Shown piece after piece: positions 44,293-53,385 of a stretch of DNA of 64,000 bases. The stretch covers positions 2,604,001 through 2,668,000 of the forward strand of contig NZ_JACGWV010000001.1 of assembly GCF_014137995.1 (NCBI RefSeq), read 5' to 3'. The notes below the pieces were generated by a model. The model ran no database searches. It saw nothing but the letters and a program-made list of their open reading frames with translations, and was not told the DNA's origin. Source of the DNA: Promicromonospora sukumoe (lineage in GTDB: Bacteria; Actinomycetota; Actinomycetes; Actinomycetales; Cellulomonadaceae). Both the position numbers and the translations under genes were made by a program. Position 1 is the first letter of the stretch. Each line of letters begins with the position of its first letter.

Positions 44293-44355
44293 ATGCGGTA
44301 CATCAAACCGGCCCGGAGCGGCGCCGTCGTCCACCCGACCCACACCGCGAACTGA
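44293..44355 (+). CDS. 20-codon leader ORF
   Basis: GAGGAG precedes an ATG that opens a 20-codon ORF beginning MRYIKPARSG. Its TGA overlaps the Shine-Dalgarno (TGAGGAG) of the reductase gene 11 bases on, so the two are probably translationally coupled. The start recalls aldo/keto reductase N-termini (MRY-LG-SG-V), so it could be a remnant of a lost gene. Too short to identify. Confidence 0.45.
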   Translation: MRYIKPARSGAVVHPTHTAN

Positions 44356-44365
44356 GGAGACCTCG

Positions 44366-45394
44366 ATGTCACAGGTACTTGTCACCGGAGGGACCGGGTT
44401 CATCGCGAGCTGGTGCGTCCTGGCGCTGCTGGAGGCCGGGCACGACGTGCGCACCACGGTCCGCGACCTGGGTCGCGAGCCCGCGCTGCGCGCCCGGCTC
44501 CAGGCCGCGGCGCCGTTCGACGACGCGCGCCTGACCGTCGTGGTCGCCGACCTGGTCGCCGACGACGGCTGGGCCGAGGCTGTCGCCGGGTGCAACTACG
44601 TGCTCCACGTCGCCTCGCCGACGCTGCGCGCCGCCCCGCAGAGCGAGGCGGCGATGGTGTCCGCCGCCCGGGACGGCGTGCTGCGGGTGCTGCGGGCCGC
44701 CCGCGACGCCCACGTGCGCCGCGTCGTACTGACCAGCGCGCTGGGCGCCGTCGGCTACGGGCACCCGCCGCGGGCGACGCCGTTCACGGAGGCGGACTGG
44801 ACCGACGTCGACGCCGACATCCCGCCGTACCAGCGATCGAAGACCTTCGCCGAACGCGCGGCCTGGCAGTTCGTCGAGGAGGAGGGCGACGGGCTCGAGC
44901 TGGCCGCCGTGCACCCGGCCGCCGTGCTCGGCCCGGTCCTCGGGCCGGACGACCCGCCGTCGCTGCGGGTCGTGCGCGGCATGCTCGACGGCAGCTTCCC
45001 CGCCTGCCCGCCCTTCGGCACGAGCTGGGTCGACGTGCGCGACGTCGCCGACCTGCACCTGCGCGCCATGACCGACCCGGCGGCGGCCGGTGAGCGGTGG
45101 CTCGCCTCCGCCGGGCCGAGCCTGCGGGTCGTCGAGGTCGCGGCGGTCCTGCGCCGTCGGCTGGGCGACCGCGCGGACCGCGTCCCGACCCGCGAGCTGC
45201 CGCTGCCGGTCGCCCGGCTCCTCAGCCGGTTCAACCCCCGGATGGCCGCGATCCGGCCGCAGCTCGGGCACGACTACGACGCGTCCGGCGCCAAGGCGCA
45301 GCGCCTCCTCGGCTGGGCACCCCGACCACTCGACGACACCATCGCCGAGACGGCCGAGAGCCTCCTCGCCCACACGCCGGTCACGACCGGCTAG
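44366..45394 (+). CDS. NAD-dependent epimerase/dehydratase, aldehyde/dihydroflavonol-reductase type
   Basis: The 342-residue extended SDR has VLVTGGTGFIASW at the N-terminus, the serine in LTSALGAVGYG and the active-site YQRSK (Tyr-x3-Lys). It resembles bacterial aldehyde reductases of the dihydroflavonol-4-reductase group that reduce aldehydes with NADPH. It is probably repressed by the divergent TetR protein. A strong hairpin follows. Confidence 0.86.
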   Translation: MSQVLVTGGTGFIASWCVLALLEAGHDVRTTVRDLGREPALRARLQAAAPFDDARLTVVVADLVADDGWAEAVAGCNYVLHVASPTLRAAPQSEAAMVSAARDGVLRVLRAARDAHVRRVVLTSALGAVGYGHPPRATPFTEADWTDVDADIPPYQRSKTFAERAAWQFVEEEGDGLELAAVHPAAVLGPVLGPDDPPSLRVVRGMLDGSFPACPPFGTSWVDVRDVADLHLRAMTDPAAAGERWLASAGPSLRVVEVAAVLRRRLGDRADRVPTRELPLPVARLLSRFNPRMAAIRPQLGHDYDASGAKAQRLLGWAPRPLDDTIAETAESLLAHTPVTTG

Positions 45395-45405
45395 ACCGCG
45401 CGCGG

Positions 45406-45452
45406 GAGCCGGGCCCGCCCGCGGGGTGTCCCCGTCGGGCAGGCCCGGCCTC
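45406..45452. terminator. Bidirectional terminator-like hairpin
   Basis: GAGCCGGGCC...CGGGG pairs with CCCCG...GGCCCGGCCTC with small internal mismatches. It lies between the convergent reductase and SulP genes. Confidence 0.65.
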
Positions 45453-46979
45453 TTATCGCGGCTCGTGCGCGAACCGCACCGGCTCCACGTTCTCCGTGCT
45501 GTGCCGGGCCGCCCAGTTCTCCAGCGACGTGCGGCACGCGTGGTCGACGTGGTGCAGCCCGGACAGGTCCACCTCGACGGGCCGGTCCTGCGGGAGCGCC
45601 TCGAGCTGGTCAAGCAGCTTGGGTAGGCGCAGGAACGTCGCGCTGCCGCTGAGGCGGGCGACGAGCGGGCCGCTGCCGTCGTCGACCACCTCCAGGTGCA
45701 CCCGGGAGGTGTCCCACGCGGTCTTGATGACCGACAGGGCCAGGCCGGCGAGCACCCCCTCGAACATGCCCACCGCGACGATCGCCAGCGCGGTCGCCAC
45801 GAGGACGATCGCCTCGCCCCGGTGCTCGCGCCAGAGCCGGCGGATCTCCGCGAACGGGATCAGCTTGAACCCGGCGTGCACCAGCACCCCGGCCAGGGCC
45901 GCGACGGGGATCAGGCCGAGCGCCGCGGGTACCAGCGCGGCGAAGAGCAGCAGCCAGAACCCGTGCAGCACGCGGGAGGCCTTGGTCCGGGCCCCGGCCT
46001 GGACGTTGGCCGCGCTGCGGACGATGACCGCGGTGAGCGGCAGGGCGCCGAGCACCCCGCACACGGCGTTGCCCGCGCCCTGCGCCATCAGCTCGCGGTT
46101 GTACCGGGTGCGCGGGCCGTCGTGCAGGCGGTCCACGGCGGCGGCGCTGAACAGGCTCTCGGCCGACGCGATCAGCGTGAAGGCCAGGATCGTGCCGATG
46201 ACGCCGAGCTCCGCGAGGCGGGCGAAGTCGTCGGGCCCGGGCGGCTGGATCGAGTCCAGCAGGCCCTGCACCTCGACCTTCGCGACCGACGGGCCGAGCA
46301 GCGCGCCGGCGACGATTGCCAGCCCGACCGCAACCAGCGGCGCGGGGACGACCCGCAGCCGCTGCGGCGCCTTCTTCCACAGGACGAGGACGGCGATCGT
46401 GCCCAGGCCGAGCGCGAACGACGTCAGCGCGGCTCCCGAGCGGACGACGTCGAGCAGCAGGCCGGGCAGGCCGGCGAGCTTGGCCAGGCTGCTGCTCGGT
46501 GCCCCGAGCCCCGCCATCGAGTAGAGCTGCCCGGCGATGAGCACCAACCCGATGCCCGCGAGCATCCCCTCCACGACGGAGACCGAGATGGCCCGGAACC
46601 AGCGGCCCAGGCGGAGCGCGCCCATGACGATCTGGAGCAGCCCGGTGGCGAGCACCAGGACCCCCAGGACGGAGAGGCCGAACTGCTGCACGGCCTGGTA
46701 GACGAGCACGGTCAGGCCGGCCGCCGGCCCGCTGACCTGGAGGCTGCTGCCCGGGAGGAACCCGGTGACCAGGCCGCCCACGATCCCGGTGACCAGGCCC
46801 AGCTCGGCGGGCACGCCGGAGGCGACGGCCACCCCCACGCACAGCGGGACGGCGACCAGGAACACCACGAACGAGGCGGTCAGGTCGGCCAGGAACGTCC
46901 TGCGCCTCGACAGCGGCTGGTTCGACGGCGGCGGGCCGGACGACAGCGGGCTCGCCGTCGCACTGTCCGGGGCGCTCAC
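45453..46979 (-). CDS. SulP-family anion transporter with STAS domain
   Basis: The 508-residue protein has the SulP membrane domain (about 25-400; SGPAAGLTVLVYQAV and QGAGNAVCGVLGALP are typical) and a C-terminal STAS domain (about 415-500). SulP proteins carry sulfate, bicarbonate or dicarboxylates. Coupling to a beta-carbonic anhydrase (GTGA overlap) strongly suggests bicarbonate. STAS domains usually regulate transport. Confidence 0.87.
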   Translation of the reverse strand: MSAPDSATASPLSSGPPPSNQPLSRRRTFLADLTASFVVFLVAVPLCVGVAVASGVPAELGLVTGIVGGLVTGFLPGSSLQVSGPAAGLTVLVYQAVQQFGLSVLGVLVLATGLLQIVMGALRLGRWFRAISVSVVEGMLAGIGLVLIAGQLYSMAGLGAPSSSLAKLAGLPGLLLDVVRSGAALTSFALGLGTIAVLVLWKKAPQRLRVVPAPLVAVGLAIVAGALLGPSVAKVEVQGLLDSIQPPGPDDFARLAELGVIGTILAFTLIASAESLFSAAAVDRLHDGPRTRYNRELMAQGAGNAVCGVLGALPLTAVIVRSAANVQAGARTKASRVLHGFWLLLFAALVPAALGLIPVAALAGVLVHAGFKLIPFAEIRRLWREHRGEAIVLVATALAIVAVGMFEGVLAGLALSVIKTAWDTSRVHLEVVDDGSGPLVARLSGSATFLRLPKLLDQLEALPQDRPVEVDLSGLHHVDHACRTSLENWAARHSTENVEPVRFAHEPR

Positions 46980-47569
46980 AGCGGCAGGAACTCGTCGGCG
47001 TGCCCGCGGTGCGCGAGCACGGTGCCGGTGTCCACCTCGTAGAACCAGCCGTGCAGGTTCAGGCGGCCGTCGCCGGCGCGCGCCGCGACGCACGGGTACT
47101 CCAGCAGGCGTCCGAGCTGGTCCAGGACGTGGGCCTGGACGGCGCCCGCCAGCCGTGGGTCGTCGCTCGCGGTCTCCCCCGGCAGCGGCGTCGCGTGCTC
47201 CAGCCACGAGCGCACGGCCGGGACGGCGGAGAGGTCGTCGCCGCGGGACATGGCGCCCACGGCGCCGCAGTGCGAGTGCCCGCACACCACGATGTCGGAG
47301 ACCCCGAGCACCTCGACGGCGTACTCGATGGTCGCCGTCTCGCCGGCCGGGTGGCGCCGGTCGTGGCGGGGCACGATGTTGCCCGCCGTCCGCAGCTCGA
47401 AGAGCTCGCCGGGACGGGCGCCGGTGATCAGCGAGGGAATGACCCGTGAGTCGGAACAGGTCAGGAACAGGACCTGCGGGGACTGCCCCGCGGCAAGAGG
47501 GTCGAAGTGGTCGCGCTGCCGCGCGACCTGGTCCTGGAAGAGTCGGGCATGGTCGAACAGATGCTGCAT
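46976..47569 (-). CDS. Beta-carbonic anhydrase
   Basis: The 197-residue enzyme has the zinc ligands Cys38 (TCSDSR), His98 and Cys101 (CGHSHCG) and the catalytic Asp40-Arg42 dyad. It interconverts CO2 and bicarbonate, and through its neighbour SulP probably supplies or uses transported bicarbonate. The ATG at 47569 is chosen over a start 11 codons upstream. It diverges from a two-component regulator pair. Confidence 0.92.
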   Translation of the reverse strand: MQHLFDHARLFQDQVARQRDHFDPLAAGQSPQVLFLTCSDSRVIPSLITGARPGELFELRTAGNIVPRHDRRHPAGETATIEYAVEVLGVSDIVVCGHSHCGAVGAMSRGDDLSAVPAVRSWLEHATPLPGETASDDPRLAGAVQAHVLDQLGRLLEYPCVAARAGDGRLNLHGWFYEVDTGTVLAHRGHADEFLPL

Positions 47570-47715
47570 CAGATACCCCCTGGTGCGCCCCCCTGGGCAC
47601 ATCGGTCGTCAACGGTGGTGCAGAACGTCGGGTAGGTGAGGTGCATGGCGGCCCGGGGACGGGCCGACGCCGAGATTCGGCCTCACTCGGCTGAGACCAA
47701 GTCTTGGGACTGAAT

Positions 47716-47734
47716 CTCAGAGCAACCTCAGAGC
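47716..47734. promoter_or_regulatory. 11-bp-spaced direct repeat, OmpR/PhoB type
   Basis: CTCAGAGC occurs at 47716-47723 and again at 47727-47734, an 11-base period expected for OmpR/PhoB-family binding. The repeat lies 20 bases before the response regulator start and in the gap shared with the carbonic anhydrase operon. Confidence 0.55.
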
Positions 47735-47754
47735 GCGGGTGAAAGAATCGCCGC

Positions 47755-48423
47755 ATGGACCTGGACGCCCGCCGTGTGCTGCTGGTCGAGGACGACAGGC
47801 GCCTCTCTGACCTGCTCGTTCGCCTGCTGACGGCGGAGGGCTACATCGTGTCCCCCGTCTTCGACGGCCAGGCCGGGCTGCACCAGGGACTGACCGGCAC
47901 CTGGGACGCGCTGGTCATCGACCGCTCGCTGCCCGCGATGGAGGGTGTCGACCTGGTCCGCCGGCTCCGCTCGCGCGGGGTGACGACGCCGACCATGCTG
48001 CTGACGGCCCGCGGCACCACCGAGGACCGCGTGGAGGGGCTCGACTCCGGCGCGGAGGACTACGTCGTCAAGCCGTTCGACAGCGACGAGCTGCTGGCCC
48101 GCCTGCGCGCCCTCCTGCGCCGGCACAACGACACGTCGGCCGTGATCGACCTGGGCGGACGCCGCCTCGACGTCGCCTCCCGCCGCGTGCTGTCCCCCGA
48201 CGCCGACCCCGTCGAGCTGTCCGCCCAGGAGTGCGCCCTGCTGCGCGTGATCGCCGCCAACCCCGGCCGGGTCCGCAGCCGCGAGGAGCTGCGCCGCCGC
48301 GTCTTCCAGAACGCCGACAGCCCGAACGCCGTCGACACCTACGTCTACTACCTGAGACGCAAGCTCGGCCACGACATGATCCGCACGGTGCGCGGCCTCG
48401 GCTACCAGCTCGGGCCGTCGTGA
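47755..48423 (+). CDS. OmpR/PhoB-family response regulator
   Basis: The 222-residue protein has a receiver domain with the acidic pocket VEDD, the phospho-acceptor Asp56 (VIDRSLP), Thr84 and Lys106 (VVKPF), followed by a winged-helix DNA-binding domain (about 125-220). It is coupled to the kinase gene (GTGA overlap). It may control itself and the divergent carbonic anhydrase-SulP operon. Confidence 0.92.
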   Translation: MDLDARRVLLVEDDRRLSDLLVRLLTAEGYIVSPVFDGQAGLHQGLTGTWDALVIDRSLPAMEGVDLVRRLRSRGVTTPTMLLTARGTTEDRVEGLDSGAEDYVVKPFDSDELLARLRALLRRHNDTSAVIDLGGRRLDVASRRVLSPDADPVELSAQECALLRVIAANPGRVRSREELRRRVFQNADSPNAVDTYVYYLRRKLGHDMIRTVRGLGYQLGPS

Positions 48424-49724
48424 CCGCCGCCATCAGCGACCGGCGGCTACTGCGCCGGGCCTCCCTGGCCGTCGCCCTCCAGACCGGCGCGGCCGTCGGG
48501 ATCGTCGTGTCCGCGGTGATCGCCCTGGTGTACGTCGTCGGGCTGGAGGCCCGGCGCGACGCGTCCGAGACCAAGCTGCAGGCCAAGGTCGCCGAGGCCG
48601 GTGACCACCACGTCACGCTCGACGGCACCGACACCGTGGTCCTGGACGGCATGCCCGCGAACTGTCCCGAGCGCCACGTCCGCGAGACCGCGGCGCAGCT
48701 CGCCGACGGCCAGTCGCGCCTGACCGTCTGCGGCAGCCCGTTCCTCGCCTACGTCGGCCAGACGCCCGACGGCACGCGCGTCACCGCGATCATGAACTTC
48801 GTCGAGCAGCAGGAGGAGACGGAGCGGCTCGCCCGGCTCTCCCTGACGGCGGGCGCCCTCGGCGTCCTGGCGTCCGCGGTGCTCGGCTGGGCGTTCGGCC
48901 GCCGCGCCGTCCGCTCCCTGGGCGAGGCCCTGGCCCTGCAGCGGCGCTTCGTCTCCGACGCGAGCCACGAGCTGCGCACCCCGCTGGCCATCGTGCTGAC
49001 CCGCGCCCAGCTCCTGCTGCGCGAACCGACGTACGACGAGGCCCAGCGGCGGGAGCTGGAACAGCTCACCCTGGACGCCAAGGTCGCCGCGGCGGTGGTC
49101 GACGACCTGCTCCTCGCCGCCGAGATCCAGCACCGGCCGCTCCCCCGCGTGCCCGTCGACCTGGGCGCCCTCGCGCACGAGGTGCGGGCCTCGTTCGCCA
49201 CCAGCGCGGAGCTCGCCGGCGTCAGCCTCACCGTCGACGCCCGGCCGGGCTCCGACTACATCGTCACCGGCACCACCAGCGCGCTGCGCCGCGCGGTGTC
49301 GTCCCTCGTGGACAACGCGCTGGCCCACGTGGCCCGCGGCGGCCGCATCGTCATCACCCTGCGGCCGCGCGGCGTCGGGATGGCGCTCGCCGTGGTCGAC
49401 GACGGCGAGGGCCTCGACCCCGCCCAGGCCCGCGAGCTGACCCGGCGGTTCCGGCGCGGGTCGCAGGACAAGGTGGGCAGCGTGAGCGTGCGGCTCGGCC
49501 TCGGGCTCGCGCTCGTCGACGAGATCATCACCGCCCACGGCGGCGAGCTGACGATCGACGGCGCCCCCGGGGCCGGGGCGACCTTCACGCTCTCGTTCCC
49601 CGTCGCGGGCGTCCCGCGCGCCCGCCGGCCGGTGCCCGCGCTCGCGGTGTCCGGCCAGCTCAACGGGCAGGGCGCCGGTCCCGGGCAGGACGACGGGCCG
49701 GACCGGGGACCGGACGCCGGGTAG
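48420..49724 (+). CDS. Sensor histidine kinase
   Basis: The 434-residue kinase has transmembrane segments at about 16-40 and 140-160 bounding a roughly 100-residue external sensor with two cysteines. The phospho-acceptor His183 is in SDASHELRTPL. The ATPase domain has N-box SLVDNALAHV, DDGEGLDP and LGLGLALV. No clear HAMP domain is seen between TM2 and the His box. It starts within the response-regulator stop codon. The signal is unknown. Confidence 0.9.
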   Translation: MTAAISDRRLLRRASLAVALQTGAAVGIVVSAVIALVYVVGLEARRDASETKLQAKVAEAGDHHVTLDGTDTVVLDGMPANCPERHVRETAAQLADGQSRLTVCGSPFLAYVGQTPDGTRVTAIMNFVEQQEETERLARLSLTAGALGVLASAVLGWAFGRRAVRSLGEALALQRRFVSDASHELRTPLAIVLTRAQLLLREPTYDEAQRRELEQLTLDAKVAAAVVDDLLLAAEIQHRPLPRVPVDLGALAHEVRASFATSAELAGVSLTVDARPGSDYIVTGTTSALRRAVSSLVDNALAHVARGGRIVITLRPRGVGMALAVVDDGEGLDPAQARELTRRFRRGSQDKVGSVSVRLGLGLALVDEIITAHGGELTIDGAPGAGATFTLSFPVAGVPRARRPVPALAVSGQLNGQGAGPGQDDGPDRGPDAG

Positions 49725-49740
49725 CCCGGCTCCCGGCACG

Positions 49741-50664
49741 TCAGGAGGTCGCCCGGGCACTGGACGACGACGGCGCCGGGGCCGGGTCGCGCGACAGCGG
49801 CACCACCTCGACCGGGGTACCCGACGTCCGCACGACGGTCCGCAGCGTCCGCCCCAGCCGGACGGGGTGCCGCAGGTCCCGGTGCGGGCGGGCGACCAGC
49901 AGGAGCTCGGCCTCCGCCGCGGCCTCGACCAGCGCGTCGGCGGGCTTGCCCGGCACCACGGTGCTCTGCACGGGGATCTCGGGGAAGGCTGCCGACCAGT
50001 CGCGCACGGCCTCCCGCAGCATGCGGTTCCCGGCAGCGACCGCCGTGTCGACGTCCGCGCCCTCGACCGCGTCCGGGGCGAGGTCGCCGACGTCGGCGAC
50101 CTGGACCAGGCGCAGGGTGGCGTGCCGGACGGCGGCCGCGGCGTAGGCGTGCGCCAGCAGCTCGCTGTCGCCGGGGTACGACCTGACCCCCACGACGAGC
50201 CCGGTCGCGTCGTCCTCGCGCCAGTCGGGGCGGACGACGAGCACGGGCACGCCGGCGCGCGCCACGACGCCCGCTGTCGTCGCCCCGGCGACCAGGCGCT
50301 CCAGCCCGTGCCGCGTCTCGCGCCCCAGGACCAGCAGGGCGCCCGTCGCGGACGCCCGGACGAGCTCACCGACCCGGGGACCCCGGCACAGCAGGGAGTC
50401 CACCTCGACGTCCGGGGCGGCGCTGCTCGTCCGCGAGACGGCGCGGTCCAGGACCATCTCGCCGGAGCTCCGGAGGTCCTCCACCTCCCGGCCCACGGAG
50501 GGCCACAGGCCGCCCTCGGGGAGCGTGGTCGGCGCCACGTGCACGAGCCGCACCGTGCTGCCGCGCAGCCGGGCCTCCCGGACGGCGTACCGGACGGCGC
50601 CCGCGCTGCGCCCGCTCCCGTCCACGGCGACCAGGACGGGGGCCGGCTGCTGCCCGGTCCTCAT
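49741..50664 (-). CDS. Universal stress protein with two UspA domains
   Basis: The 307-residue protein contains two UspA folds, about 8-145 and 153-298. The first begins PVLVAVDGS and ends with LVLGRETRHG...VLVV, the ATP-binding region. The second is more degenerate at the same site. Tandem Usp proteins are common in actinobacteria and act in hypoxia or stress survival. It lies 80 bases downstream of the AMP ligase of the nitrilase cluster on the same strand. Confidence 0.86.
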   Translation of the reverse strand: MRTGQQPAPVLVAVDGSGRSAGAVRYAVREARLRGSTVRLVHVAPTTLPEGGLWPSVGREVEDLRSSGEMVLDRAVSRTSSAAPDVEVDSLLCRGPRVGELVRASATGALLVLGRETRHGLERLVAGATTAGVVARAGVPVLVVRPDWREDDATGLVVGVRSYPGDSELLAHAYAAAAVRHATLRLVQVADVGDLAPDAVEGADVDTAVAAGNRMLREAVRDWSAAFPEIPVQSTVVPGKPADALVEAAAEAELLLVARPHRDLRHPVRLGRTLRTVVRTSGTPVEVVPLSRDPAPAPSSSSARATS

Positions 50665-50744
50665 GCCCTCAGGCTGCTCCGCGCGCCGGCGCCTCCGGCA
50701 GGGTCGGCGGTCACCCGTCCGCCGGGACCTTCGGCCCCCGGATC

Positions 50745-52235
50745 TCAGCCCTGACGGTCCGGCAGGTCCAGCGGGGCCGAACGGTCCGCCCAGTCCCCGC
50801 GCCGGGCCTTGCCCGCGTCGTCGCGCACCGGCTCGTCGGTCACCCGCACCCGCGCGGGACTGCGAGCCGGGTCCAGCCGCGCGGCGGCGAAGGCGCGCAG
50901 CTCCTCGCCCCCGACGGCGGCCCCGGCGATGTCGGCCACCGCCTCGATCCGCTGGCCCAGCTCGTCGTCCGGGACGCCGAACGCCAGGGCGCCGCGCACG
51001 GCCGGGTGCTCCTCCAGCACGCGCTCGACCTCGACGGGGTAGACCTTCTCGCCGCCGCGCACGATGACGTCGTCGGCCCGGTCGGTGACCCAGAGCCACC
51101 CGTCGGCGTCGAGATGGCCCAGGTCCCCGAGCGTGTCCCACCCGTCGGCCCGACGGCGCCCCGCCGCACCCAGGTACCGGTAGGCCGGGTCGGGGCCGCG
51201 GTGCAGCCACACCTGGCCGGTCTCGCCGGGAGCGGCGTCGGCGCCGTCGTCGCGCAGCACCCGCACCCGGGTGCCGCCGACCGGGCGGCCCACGCTCCCG
51301 GGCCGCTCCAGCCACTCGTCGCCGCGGATCATCGTCAGCCCGTTGGACTCGCTGCCGGCGTAGACCTCGACGACCCGCTCCGGGCCCAGCCAGTCCAGCA
51401 CCGCCCGCTTGAGCGCGGGCGCGCACGGCGACCCCAGGTGCAGCACGGTCTCGAGCGTCCGCAGCCGGGCGGGGTCGCGCTCGGCGGCGGGCAGCCGCAG
51501 CAGGCGGTGCAGCATCGTGGGCACCAGCAGCGCCCAGGTGACGCCGTGCCGCTCGATCGTGTCGAGCACGGCCCGCTCCTCGAACCGCGGCAGGATCACC
51601 AGCCGGTGCCCGGTGAGCAGCCCGCGGAACGCGTAGGTGAACGTCGCCGAGTGCGTGAGCGGGCCGGCGACGAGCTGCGTGGCGCCCAGCGGCAGGAAGT
51701 CCGCGACGGGGCGCTCCGGGTCCATCCGGGCGGGCGTCGTGGAGAGCACCACCTTGGGCCGTCCCGTGCTGCCCGACGACGTCGGCGCCTTCCAGGAGCG
51801 TGCCCAGGCGTCCGGCAACGGTTGGTCGTCGCCCCGGGGCACGGGGCCGGTGCCGCGCAGGCCGAAGCCGTCGGGGAGGCTCGGCACGCCGTCCGCCTCG
51901 AACCCGATCACGGCGGTGGGCCGGGCCGCCGCGACGACCGCCGCCCGCTCCCCCGGAGTCAGCCCGCGTGAGACGGGCTGCGGTGTCGCGCCCGCCCGCC
52001 ACACGCCGACGCACGCCGCGAGCATCTCCAGCCCGTTGGGCAGCGCGACCGTGACGAGGTCGTCGCGGCGCACGGCGCGCCGCAGCAGCTCCCGCGCGTA
52101 CCGGTCGCCGGCGGCGTCGAGCCCTGCGGCGGTGAGGCGCTGATCGGCGTCCGCACCGACGGCGACCGCGACGACCCGGTCCGGGTCAGCCTCGGCGAGC
52201 CGGCTGACGATCCGTGAGATCGAGCTCGTGACCAC
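50745..52235 (-). CDS. AMP-dependent ligase at the end of the nitrilase cluster
   Basis: This 496-residue adenylate-forming enzyme has SSGSTGRPKVV as P-loop, YAGSESNG, WDTLGDLGHL and the C-terminal lysine region DDAGKARRGD. The substrate acid is unknown. The GTG at 52235 follows AAGGGGG and lies 50 bases inside the glycosyltransferase gene, so the two are tightly coupled. A carboxylic acid activated here could come from nitrile hydrolysis by the cluster; that is inference. Confidence 0.83.
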   Translation of the reverse strand: MVTSSISRIVSRLAEADPDRVVAVAVGADADQRLTAAGLDAAGDRYARELLRRAVRRDDLVTVALPNGLEMLAACVGVWRAGATPQPVSRGLTPGERAAVVAAARPTAVIGFEADGVPSLPDGFGLRGTGPVPRGDDQPLPDAWARSWKAPTSSGSTGRPKVVLSTTPARMDPERPVADFLPLGATQLVAGPLTHSATFTYAFRGLLTGHRLVILPRFEERAVLDTIERHGVTWALLVPTMLHRLLRLPAAERDPARLRTLETVLHLGSPCAPALKRAVLDWLGPERVVEVYAGSESNGLTMIRGDEWLERPGSVGRPVGGTRVRVLRDDGADAAPGETGQVWLHRGPDPAYRYLGAAGRRRADGWDTLGDLGHLDADGWLWVTDRADDVIVRGGEKVYPVEVERVLEEHPAVRGALAFGVPDDELGQRIEAVADIAGAAVGGEELRAFAAARLDPARSPARVRVTDEPVRDDAGKARRGDWADRSAPLDLPDRQG

Positions 52236-53364
52236 CGTCGCCCCCTTCGCGCACCACCCGCTCGTAGAAGCGCTCGTGGGCGGCCGCGGCCCCGGCCCAG
52301 CTGTGCCGGGCCGCCAGGGCCCGGCCCGCGGCGGCGTCCACGGGCAGCGTCCCGTCGACCGCGGCCGCGAGCGCCGCCGCGATCCCGGGCACGTCGTCGG
52401 CGTAGGCGACGGCGGGGCCGAACACCTCGCGGGTGACGGGCAGGTCGCGGGCCACGACGGGGACGCCGGCGGCGAGGGCCTCCATGGCGGCGAGGCCGAA
52501 GCCCTCCTTGGTGGAGACGAAGCCGAGGGCGTCGGCGGCGGCCACGAGGGTGGGGACGTCGTCGTCGGCGAGGGTGCCCAGCACGACGGGCTCGATGCCG
52601 AGCTCGGCGCAGCGTTCGTCGAAGCGGGCGCGGTAGGGGCGGTAGTCGAAGAGCGTCTCGCCGCCGCCGAGCACGAGGCTCAGGTCGGGGTGGTCGTCGC
52701 GCAGGAGGGCGAAGGCGTCGAGGAGGTCGATGCTGCCCTTGCGGGGCTCGATGCCGCCCAGCGCCAGCACGTACCGGCCGAGCTCGGCGCGCCACCGGGC
52801 GCGGGCCTCGGCACCGTCGGGCCCGGCGGCGCGGGCGAACCGGGCGGCGTCGACGCCGTTGGGGATGACGGTGGGTTCCAGCCCGTAGCCCTGGTGCACC
52901 TCGTCGGCGACGGCGCGGGAGACGCAGAGCCGGGCGTCCGGCCGCACGATCGCCTGCTGGTGGCACTCGACCAGGCGGGGCGTGGTGAAGTCGTCCAGGT
53001 GGTGGACGGTGCGCACCAGCGGGGGCGCACCAGCCCCGGGAGCCGCAGGGGCGAACAGCGCGTTCGCGGAGATGCAGTCCTGGGCGTGCACGACGTCGTA
53101 CCCCGCGGGGTCGAACGCGGCCGCCATCGCCTGGATCGAGCGTTCGATGCGGTCGCCCACGCTCTCGTCGTCGCGCGGCGCGAACGGCACGACGCGCACC
53201 TCGACGGACGGGTCGACGGGCCGGAAGAAGGCGTCGTCCCCGCCGCGGCCCAGCGTCCACACCGTCACCTGGTGCCCGCGGGCGGCCAGCGCCTCCGCGA
53301 GGGCGAGGGTGTGCACCACACCGCCGCGGGGCCGGGTCGAGTACGTGGTCTGGGCGATGCGCAT
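52186..53364 (-). CDS. MSMEG_0565-family GT4-type glycosyltransferase
   Basis: The 392-residue protein has a GT-B fold with TRPRGGVVHTLALAEAL at the N-terminus, LALGGIEPRKGSIDLL in the middle and the GT4 donor-site motif STKEGFGLAAMEALA. It matches the glycosyltransferase found with MSMEG_0566-0572 genes in mycobacteria. It would add a sugar from a nucleotide donor to a small molecule made by the cluster. The acceptor is unknown. Confidence 0.87.
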   Translation of the reverse strand: MRIAQTTYSTRPRGGVVHTLALAEALAARGHQVTVWTLGRGGDDAFFRPVDPSVEVRVVPFAPRDDESVGDRIERSIQAMAAAFDPAGYDVVHAQDCISANALFAPAAPGAGAPPLVRTVHHLDDFTTPRLVECHQQAIVRPDARLCVSRAVADEVHQGYGLEPTVIPNGVDAARFARAAGPDGAEARARWRAELGRYVLALGGIEPRKGSIDLLDAFALLRDDHPDLSLVLGGGETLFDYRPYRARFDERCAELGIEPVVLGTLADDDVPTLVAAADALGFVSTKEGFGLAAMEALAAGVPVVARDLPVTREVFGPAVAYADDVPGIAAALAAAVDGTLPVDAAAGRALAARHSWAGAAAAHERFYERVVREGGDGGHELDLTDRQPARRG

Positions 53365-53385
53365 CGTGCTCCGTTCGGGCGGGGT

